A stretch of 64,000 nt of DNA, from assembly GCA_014706295.1 (NCBI GenBank), contig JACSVZ010000002.1:132937431-133001430 (forward strand), written 5' to 3'. The DNA comes from Lycocorax pyrrhopterus obiensis (Eukaryota > Chordata > Aves > Passeriformes > Paradisaeidae). The translations under genes were made by a program, and so were the position numbers. The notes below the pieces were generated by a model. It worked only from the letters and a program-made list of their open reading frames with translations. It was not told the DNA's origin and did no database searches. Numbering within the stretch: the first letter of the stretch is position 1; each line of letters starts with the position of its first letter. Below are positions 58,101 through 64,000 of the stretch, piece by piece.

Positions 58101-58241
58101 AGACTATTAATGTCTGGGTGATCTTAACTCAGTAATACTATCATACAGATCATATTTCTGTCTTTTCAGGTCAACTTTTGGTTTCCAATACTCAAGGCGA
58201 GAGAGGCAGTGAGGAAGAAAGAAAGGAGTGTAGCAGAATGA
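51103..58241 (+). CDS. DCSTAMP: DCSTAMP (dendrocyte expressed seven transmembrane protein)
   Basis: Multipass membrane protein needed for cell-cell fusion of osteoclasts and macrophage giant cells. Three coding exons (51103-52128, 57151-57471, 58170-58241) give 472 residues, against 470 in human. The start is MQTVISIARNAWRIF, aligning with the human N-terminus; the ATG has A at -3 and an upstream in-frame ATG at 51040 lies in the intron. Hydrophobic segments lie near residues 28-50, 57-79, 82-111, 213-231, 294-322 and 384-405. Diagnostic stretches are LLSCGLKSGRDALITAGTG (89-107), NIYITKQFIAFDEHQKQQQR (243-262), IHLCIWLLFAAVD (301-313) and the DC-STAMP domain end LKILVSASFYPDTEIKRI with YLHAKLLKKR. 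N186-D-T is a possible glycosylation site. It lies downstream of RIMS2 on the same strand, as in mammals. No frameshift or premature stop is seen. Confidence 0.97.
52339..52355. repeat. (TA)n microsatellite in DCSTAMP intron 2
   Basis: About eight TA units just after the intron-retention reading frame closes. Confidence 0.88.
52586..52652 (-). mobile_element. CR1 3' part, antisense, left of the SINE
   Basis: GATTAACTAGGTTGGAAGAT, then GGCCATCAAGACCAGCCTCA and TGCTCAAAACAAGG, an antisense CR1. It is interrupted by the SINE and appears to resume at 52797. Confidence 0.72.
52657..52792 (+). mobile_element. tRNA-Ile-derived SINE with CR1 tail (TguSINE1-like)
   Basis: The head is a decayed tRNA-Ile: AACTGGCTAGAGCATGGTGC, TAGTAAGACCGAGGTTTTGG and B box GGTTTGAGCCC at 52701-52711, ending CATGTGGGC. 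The tail (52734-52792) is a CR1 3' end: GTTGGACTTAATGATCCTTG, CCTTCCAACTC and ATTCTGTGATTCTGTG. A tRNA head fused to a CR1 tail is the structure of TguSINE1, described in songbirds and mobilised by CR1. The A box is largely eroded and the anticodon position reads AGT rather than AAT, so it is an old or truncated copy. Confidence 0.82.
52797..52890 (-). mobile_element. CR1, antisense, right of the SINE
   Basis: CAGATTGCTCAGGATCTTGT, then CTGAGTACTCTTAAAGGTGG and AGATTTCACCTTTAG match the antisense CR1 text that should follow the left fragment. This places the SINE inside an older CR1. Confidence 0.65.
52920..54741 (+). mobile_element. CR1 LINE, 1.8 kb: ORF2 C-terminal half and 3' UTR
   Basis: The longest CR1 in the window. 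It starts in ORF2 (GCATGGGTGAGCAAGGAGCT, CTTCTACTGGTCCATAAGTA), passes through the reverse transcriptase (CATGGGACTTGATGGGAGGC, CTGGGAGGATGACAGAGGAT, CTCTTCATTAATGACCTGCA) and ends with the 3' UTR (CTGCCCAGAGAAGCAGTGGA, TGGACTCAATGATCTTGGAG) and tail TTCTATGATTGTGTGAC. The 175-aa ORF at 53318-53845 is the least damaged piece of the reverse transcriptase. It is 5'-truncated and dead. Confidence 0.95.
54742..54922 (+). mobile_element. Second CR1 fragment, sense, truncated at its 3' side
   Basis: TTCTCAGTGGTGCACAGTGC, GGGAGAAGAGCCAATTAGGA, GGGTCTCCATCCCCGGAGAT and TCAACCTGTTGTAGCC are CR1 3' UTR text in the same order as in the host family, but the end is missing. It directly follows the tail of the previous copy. 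Confidence 0.82.
54923..56079. other. DCSTAMP intron 2, unidentified part
   Basis: Contains an imperfect tandem duplication of about 21 bases at 54948-54989 (TTTGGTTTTGCCTGTGTACC followed by TTTGGTTTTGCCTTTGTACC). The base composition changes to GC-richer after 55800, which may be the beginning of the LTR that ends near 56730. Confidence 0.4.
56080..56730 (+). mobile_element. ERV LTR remnant (3' part), 5' border unclear
   Basis: The last 200 bases match a common passerine LTR style: TATATACTTTTATTACTAAC, GTTACTGTGCATCTCTT, TTATCTCAACCCATAGTCTC, AGAAGGGGAGAGGC and GATGTTAAACCACTA at the end. The upstream GC-rich part (56110-56480) fits an LTR body. I could not fix the 5' end; candidates are TGTAAGGTGGTTAG at 55574 and TGTGGTTTCAGGGG at 55938. 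The 188-aa minus-strand ORF at 56017-56583 lies wholly in this block and is not a gene. Confidence 0.55.
56731..57150 (+). other. DCSTAMP intron 2, 3' part
   Basis: Unique AT-rich sequence leading to the acceptor of the 107-codon exon. Nothing else is recognised. Confidence 0.5.
57151..57471 (+). CDS. DCSTAMP: DCSTAMP exon with last membrane segment and conserved C-terminal motif
   Basis: Acceptor TTTTCTTGTGCAG at 57138-57150; donor GTAAGA at 57472. The 321 nt are exactly 107 codons, phase 0 at both ends. The exon carries HNCIPHPELSLSTTW, the hydrophobic segment around IIFFLIIFGLFSGLL and the ASFYPDTEIKR motif. Skipping it would keep the frame and remove the last membrane segment. Confidence 0.95.
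57472..58169 (+). other. DCSTAMP intron 3
   Basis: 698 bases, GT-AG. Carries a (TA)n(CA)n microsatellite at 57966-57995. Confidence 0.85.
57966..57995. repeat. (TA)n(CA)n microsatellite
   Basis: About seven TA units followed by about eight CA units. Confidence 0.92.
58170..58241 (+). CDS. DCSTAMP: DCSTAMP terminal coding exon
   Basis: Acceptor CTGTCTTTTCAG at 58158-58169; 23 codons and TGA encode VNFWFPILKAREAVRKKERS then VAE. This matches the short basic tail of mammalian DCSTAMP (IHFWLPVLK-like start). Confidence 0.93.
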   Translation, partial: VNFWFPILKAREAVRKKERSVAE

Positions 58242-58550
58242 CAGCATGATGTGAAAAAGACCAAGTGAATCTTTGGATATGACTGAGATGCTTTAGCTCC
58301 ACCTGTGTTTTGTGCCATCTTTCCTATGGAATGTCAATTCTAAAATATAAAAATTTCAAACTCAAAGGCTGAGCATCAGTATTTTGGAAAAGATGCCATT
58401 GTGGATAGTGTGCAGTTCACCACAGATTGCCCTGGATTGCATTAATACTTGTTTTTCAACTTGGGGTCTGCATTATCTGAGAAACTTGAGAAAATCATGG
58501 ATGATCTGTTCTTCTGTCTAAAAGCAATAAAACAGTTTGGAGCTTTTAGG
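58242..58550 (+). other. DCSTAMP: DCSTAMP 3' UTR with poly(A) signal
   Basis: AATAAA at 58526-58531 lies about 285 bases after the stop codon and gives a natural end near 58550. No other signal this close is seen. Confidence 0.65.
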
Positions 58551-59436
58551 ACTACAGCACAAACCTCTTTGGGTTGAGCTAACAGAGGATGTAATGGCAG
58601 CAGCAGGTTTGTCTTCTTCATGTTTGCCAGACACTGAAGATAGAAGACACAGCAGAGGCTGTCCCTTGCCTTCTGGGATGGCCAGGAACTGGGGCTTAGA
58701 TGTTTCTAGACATTTTTATCTATTTCTCAAGCCTCAAGCCCTTCAGCCTGGACCTTGCCATCCCTAGCTCCTAGTCTCCTACCTAGTCTCCCACCCAGAA
58801 TTCCTTACTTGGTCTTAGTCTCCCACTTCCATATATCTATAGACCGTATCACTAGCACAGATTGTACCATGCCTTTGATAATCATGAGAGAGGTCGTGTA
58901 ACAGCTAGAAGTGAGAATGCTCATGAGAACTAGAATAGAGAGGAATCAGGTGCTGTGGGTGCCAACAAGGTGTCTTTAAAGGGTGGGGCGTATATGTAGA
59001 GGTGAACAATGTTTCAAATCTTGCAGACTGAGGAACCTTGCAGAAGAGACAAAAATAGGCTTAAATATGTTGCATAAGCACCAGTGCCCTCAATGAAATA
59101 AAATTGAGCCCATACCGAAGTGCTTCACCTATTCAACCAACATTGGTGATGTGACCTTCATATGATATAAGAACAAACGCAAAATGCCTAAAGACATAGG
59201 AATGACTGATGTAGCTTTAGAGATTTAATGTAGAGCTAAAAAATGTGCCCAACAGGCAGTGTATTTCTGATTTTCAGCCACAGCCAACTTCCTTTTTTAG
59301 GCTGGATAATAGGAAATTCTGCTCTCTTCCTCTATAATAAATGCATGGTTTCAGGACAGCCATTGATCAATGTCTCTGTTATCTGAATGAATTAAGACTT
59401 AAAACTCTCCGGCAGCAAGTGCCAGAAGTTATTTTC
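58551..59436. other. Intergenic, nothing recognised
   Basis: Downstream flank of DCSTAMP. If the antisense LTR at 59437-59845 once had an internal region, it could have lain here, but I see no retroviral coding text. Confidence 0.4.
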
Positions 59437-59845
59437 TGTCGCACTTGGACACGAAAGAACTACGCAGACACTTTGTCAGGAGAGAAGCAGAAAAGAGAGA
59501 GGGTCAGAGACCCCGAGATTTATTATGTATGTTCTTAAAAACCACCGTGGATTGGAGGGAGAAATTACCACCCCTCAATCACACTGGTCAAAGGAAAAGT
59601 CCATCAAATGTCTCCGCCTAGGAGAATGGAATGAAAAACAATAAAGTACGGTTAACAAAACATGGCTATGTTTACAGAAAGTGCATGAGAAACTGTTACA
59701 GAAAATGAAAACATCGAAGAGCTGCAAACTCAGGGCAACAATTTTCCACCTAAACCACTGAAAAAACACATAGACTTTTTTTCTTTGGGCCTTCCAAAGT
59801 CTTACTTCTCCATGAATGCAGGTGGTTCAGGTTCCTGGTGTGACA
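59437..59845 (-). mobile_element. Candidate antisense ERV LTR, about 410 bp
   Basis: On the + strand it begins TGTCGCAC and ends GTGTGACA, inverted repeats differing at one CpG-decay position. Read on the - strand it starts TGTCACACCAGGAACC, has AATAAA at 59524-59519, then CTCTGACCCTCTCTC, and ends AAGTGCGACA about 80 bases later, the normal spacing of R and U5. Target duplications are not visible (ATTTTC against ACAAT), so the borders or the call may be wrong. Confidence 0.42.
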
Positions 59846-60782
59846 ACAATTTGTCTCTGGAAAATGGTGCTGGATTAAAGCCATGCATTATTGAGTGGTG
59901 TGCTGAATGTCTCTGAGAGGCCTGACTGTGTCCTTTTTGCTGAAGTGGGACACCCCTGAATAGTAGCAGAATGTCAGCTTGTATTTTAGGTACTACCGTC
60001 AAGCACCAGTAGCAAGAAGCCTTCTGGTGAGAGAGAAGCAATTAGAAGGTTGCTCTAGATTTGGACTCACAGAACAGAGTAGCTATCCAGGTACTATTGA
60101 TAAGAGGATACACTCTTGTTACCATTGCAGATGAAAGGGGAAGAGTTACACGTCATTAAGAGCTGAACATTTTTGACAGTGTTCTGCCTAATTGCTGGCA
60201 GGAGTTGTATTCCTGCCAGCAGTTAGTTGTTCTCCTTTCAATCCCAAAGGACAAGCTGGTGAGAAGCCCAAATATGGGGGCAAGTCTGATTGACAGCACT
60301 ACCACAAAACACCACCACCTGCTTCACGTGTCATCAGGAGGAAAACTGTGGTTTGGAGTTTCTTGCCTTTCCTGTTTGATGGTATTGCCACTCAGAATAC
60401 CTTTTCTCTCTTTTGTTCTGCAAGGAGCAAGCGAAAACTTTGGAGCCTATGGGAATGGTTCATCAAAAGGACTCAGATGTGGGTCAATCGTTGGGAGAGA
60501 TGCCTAAATCTGTTAGGACTTTGAGTTCTGGAGTAGAGTCTCAGGACAATGCCATATCTGCACTTTAGGAAATTCAGCCAATGTTGAACGCGGACGCTCC
60601 CACTGCTACCTGTCAGGACAATTAAGTATTGCTTAGTTTGTCCTTCAAACTGATAAAAGACAATCCTTCTTGGGTAACTAATTGTAATTCCGTACAACAC
60701 GTTCAGTTCTGGTAAATATTTTGCCTAGATGCTTGACCACACTACCAGTGACAGAAGACATGGAAAAGCCTGAGGTATTTCT
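59846..60782. other. Intergenic, unidentified
   Basis: No recognised repeat or gene. One + frame from about 59675 to 60507 has two longer open stretches (74 and 111 codons) separated by several TGA and TAG codons, but the total number of stops is not far below chance. The ORF at 60205-60507 is the second stretch. Confidence 0.35.
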
Positions 60783-61383
60783 TTGTCTTGGTCTTTACAG
60801 GTAAGACTGATCTTTAGCCATACCAGACCTCTCAGACCCGAAGGAAAGGCTGGAGCAAGGAAGACTTACCCCTCATGGTTAGAGAGCACTCAAACACACA
60901 GGAGCACTCAGACACCACAAGACATGATGGGAGGTATCCATGGGTATAGAGGGTGCTGGTTGATGTCACTGAGAGGCGTCTCAGTTTTTTTGTGAAAGGT
61001 CATGGTGATCAGGAGGGATTACTGAGGACTGGAAGAAAGCAGACGTCAGTCTCATTTTCAAGCAGGGCAAGAAGGAAAATCTGAGAAACTACAGATTGGT
61101 CAGACTCATCTCAATCTGTGGGAAGGTGATGGAACAATTTCCCCTGGTAGCTGCTTCCAAACATAAAGGCCAGGAAGTTGACTGGTATATCACTGAAACA
61201 CAAGAAAAACTTTTTACTGTGAGTGTGGTCAAACACTGGAATGGGATGCCCAGAGCAGTTACGGAATCTCCATCCTTGGAGATACTCAAAACCCACTAGA
61301 CATGGCTGTGAGCAGCTCAGAGCAGCAGGGCTAGAGGAGATATCTCTAGAGCTGCCTGACAGCCTCAGGCATTCTGTGATTAT
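60783..61383 (+). mobile_element. CR1 LINE, internally deleted
   Basis: Begins in ORF2 (TTTACAGGTAAGACTGATCT, GGAGCAAGGAAGACTTACCC, GGTTGATGTCACTGAGAGGC, AACTACAGATTGGTCAGACT) and at about 61176 jumps to the 3' UTR (AAACTTTTTACTGTGAGTGT, AAACACTGGAATGGGATGCC, CCATCCTTGGAGATACTCAA), ending GCATTCTGTGATTATTG. The rest of the reverse transcriptase is missing. Confidence 0.88.
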
Positions 61384-64000
61384 TGACTTTAACACAGCAC
61401 ATTGCAGGAAAAATACTAGATATGCACAGCAAAAGCATGTTTTAATTTGTGAATATGCTGTGCCAGCAGCAAGGGTGCCACCTGACAAATACTGTTACCA
61501 TTACACTCACACAAGAGTCACATACTTGAGTGGACGAATGCACACTTTGTTTCTGTGACATACACATGCATACCTGTATGCTGAAGATGAGCTGAACGGC
61601 AGGCAAAGGAGATAAATTTGCTCTCCCCCATCTCGCTAAACCTGGTCTGTCAGGGAAAATGGCACATTCTGCACCTTTTTTTTTTTCCTAAATCTTTTCT
61701 GAATCAAGTCCACCTTCTATGCCTCAAGGGCCTTGAGTTTTATCTCAATGGTAGGACAGTTCTTACCCTGACCTACAGGACTAGACATATTCCTTCAGCT
61801 GCCCAGTGTCTTTCTGGGCAGGTCTGCTGCTCCCCTGAAATTGCACAGCGACATACTTCTTATGTTCTTCAGACCTTATTTTCTTTTTGTTTTCTCCCAT
61901 TTTTTTCTGTCCTATGAGTAGGGGAAGTCTGGGGGTTTGTTTATCTTCAGCTGTCTCCTCTGCAAGTTGTTCAGCTATTTCCTTGGCCTCTCTGTTTACC
62001 ATAACCCTCAACCACAGGATTCAGTTGTTCTCTTTTCTTAAAAAAAAATGTGTACAAGTTCCAATAAAAAATCAGCATCCCACCCACAATTATTTCTGTT
62101 CCTTTTCTTGCCTACCCTCTCCTCAGATTTCCTGTATTTTATTTTGGCTCTTCTGTCATTCATAGTCTTCTTTCCTCTTTTTGTATGTTTTCTTCATCTC
62201 CAACAGATCATTCTTTCTCATACATAAAAGGATACAATCCTTTTCTTTCTGCTGAGCACAAGGGAACTATAGGTGCTGTTGAAATGAAGGACTTTTATTC
62301 ATTTGTTGGTTTAATATCATGTTACTGGGCTTTGTCTCTAAATGACTCCCTAGGGCTTGTCAGAAATGCATTCAGCACTAAGAACAAGAGTCTGAGAAGT
62401 CTGGATTTGGAATTTGGCTTTTGACTCATTCAATCCTGTCCTTCTCTCAGCTCACAGCAGAACTCAACTTCCTCTTTAAATGTTCTTCACTAGTGTAGAA
62501 GCTGTTTGATTTACTGTGAAAAATCCTTCAATTGGATCAAATCTGGTTTGTAAAATTAATGAAAGGCTGACCTGATTGTCTTGTGAAAGTAATTCAGAGA
62601 GACATGCTAGTGCTCCTGACCCTCCTGGAGTGGAATACAAACAAGAATATTTCCTTTCAGCAACCATGTTTATGGACCTCTCCTTATCATCACCCCATAC
62701 CCCCAAACCTGGCTGGCTTCTAAAGCAAAGCCAAGCTAAAGATTTCTTTTCCTCTGTGCTAGTTTTGTTGCAGCATTTCGTGTGATCAGCTGGGTGTGCA
62801 AAGTCACAGGATGCTGGGTTTACAACTGGTGTCACCGTGACCTCTGCTCTGTCAATATTATCACATTGACTCACTGTTTTCATCGCAGTTTAAATAGCCC
62901 AGAGATGCAGTTAAAAAACCATTCCTCTAATTCTGTTTTACATCGCAAAACTGGAGAGTAAGGATCAAAGGATCACTCTCTGCTGCTGATGAAATAAAGC
63001 CTGAAAATAGGGATGTTATTGTCGACTTTAGGAGCACAGATTTCAAAACGTGAGCATGCTTCACGGGTGCTGCTGTGCGTGAGAGAACCTTCCTTCGCCT
63101 TTCGCTGCTGATACGTTGTACCTGCCCTGCCCTCCAGTGGCCCAGTGCAGCCACAGGGCCCAGTACTGCTGCTCTGCAGAGATCCATCCCCTGGTGCTGC
63201 AGGCTGAAGAGAGAACTGCTGCCGGTGTGCGTGTCTGCACCACAGCTGGGAGTATCACAGGTGGTGAACTGAGTGCCAGCAACCGGGCAATGAACACCTA
63301 CTGTCTACATGAGGCTTTCTCTGGCAAATGATGTGGATGAAAGCAGTATCGTGTAAGCAGGGATCAGATCTCCCAAATTGCTTTTCTGCTCCTGCCTCTG
63401 GAATCTGCATCACCAGGCAGAATGGAGTACTAAAGATCCCAAATTTCTGTCTGAGTAGGGAGAGCAATGAAAATATGGTTAACAGAGTTTTTTCTTTACT
63501 TTAACAATGTGTTTGAATCTTCAACCTTTCCCTACAAGAAAGAGGTGGAAACCAGTAGCATTCCAAAGAGGAGTGCTAAGCAAGGAGAGGATGTTCTGTG
63601 TAGAGACCTGGGCAGTCCCAAAATTACATCCCTATGAAGATCCTACTATTATAGCATAGCCCATGTAAGTGGAAAAAGAACAAGGATGACAGAGATTTGC
63701 AGTCTGACAGTCTCAACTTTAGTAGGAGGGCATGAATGGCACAGCTGAAATTCTTTTGATGTCACACCGTTCCTCAAGGGCTATTACTTGGCACCCTGTG
63801 GCTTGAGGCAGGATTCAGGTACTAGGGCCGGCACGTGTCATGGCAAAACAAATATTCATAAATATAACAAACCTGACAGGCTCAATAACTTGTTGCACTC
63901 AAAGATGTAAAAATACAGCAGATGATTTGGTGTAAATCCCAGTTCACAAAATGCAGGCAATTTCTTTCATGACATCTGCACAATTGTTAAGACTCACTGG
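61384..64000. other. Intergenic, nothing recognised
   Basis: No exon of DPYS, the gene expected next in this region of other vertebrates, is recognised on either strand. A GC-rich patch lies at about 63050-63300. The 135-aa minus-strand ORF at 62476-62883 has no recognisable domain or splice context. Confidence 0.45.

Noticed and set aside
62476..62883. 135-aa ORF on the - strand, considered as a DPYS exon
   Set aside because: It does not resemble dihydropyrimidinase or any family I know and has no convincing splice borders.
1..64000. CRISPR arrays, operons or other prokaryotic systems
   Set aside because: The window is vertebrate: spliced genes, CR1 LINEs and LTRs. No regularly spaced direct repeats were seen.

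Overview
The window is vertebrate nuclear DNA, most likely from a bird and probably a songbird. Three things point this way. Two coding genes lie in the order and orientation known from human 8q22 (RIMS2 then DCSTAMP, both on +). Many CR1 LINE fragments carry the typical 3' tail of ATTCTRTG repeats. One tRNA-Ile-headed, CR1-tailed SINE looks like TguSINE1, a family described from songbirds. The species call is inference; the gene and repeat calls come from reading the sequence.

Layout. Positions 1-9.17 kb hold the 3' end of RIMS2: an upstream intron, five terminal coding exons (2263-6464) encoding the linker and C2B domain, and a probable long 3' UTR ending near an AATAAA at 9149. Its last 270 bases carry three Pumilio-type UGUANAUA elements. 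From 9.2 to 51 kb there is about 42 kb of intergenic DNA with no gene I can support. It holds CR1 fragments on both strands (some nested), a solo LTR with a perfect 5-bp target duplication (17641-18314), a second GC-rich LTR (about 33415-34422), and a probable LTR splitting a CR1 (about 49267-49954). DCSTAMP occupies 51066-58531 with three visible coding exons giving a 472-residue protein, close to the 470 of human DCSTAMP. Its 5-kb intron 2 is almost entirely transposon: CR1, the SINE nested in a CR1, a 1.8-kb CR1 and an LTR. From 58.5 kb to the end there is intergenic DNA with an antisense LTR candidate and an internally deleted CR1. DPYS, the next gene in other vertebrates, is not seen.

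The two genes share a neighbourhood but not a pathway. RIMS2 is a presynaptic active-zone scaffold; DCSTAMP is a multipass membrane protein for fusion of osteoclasts and giant cells. I found no prokaryotic-type system, CRISPR array or convincing new multigene system. The most noteworthy items are the SINE, the LTRs, the 3' UTR motif cluster, the frame-preserving DCSTAMP exon 3, and a small signal-peptide-like ORF followed by a splice donor at 31 kb.
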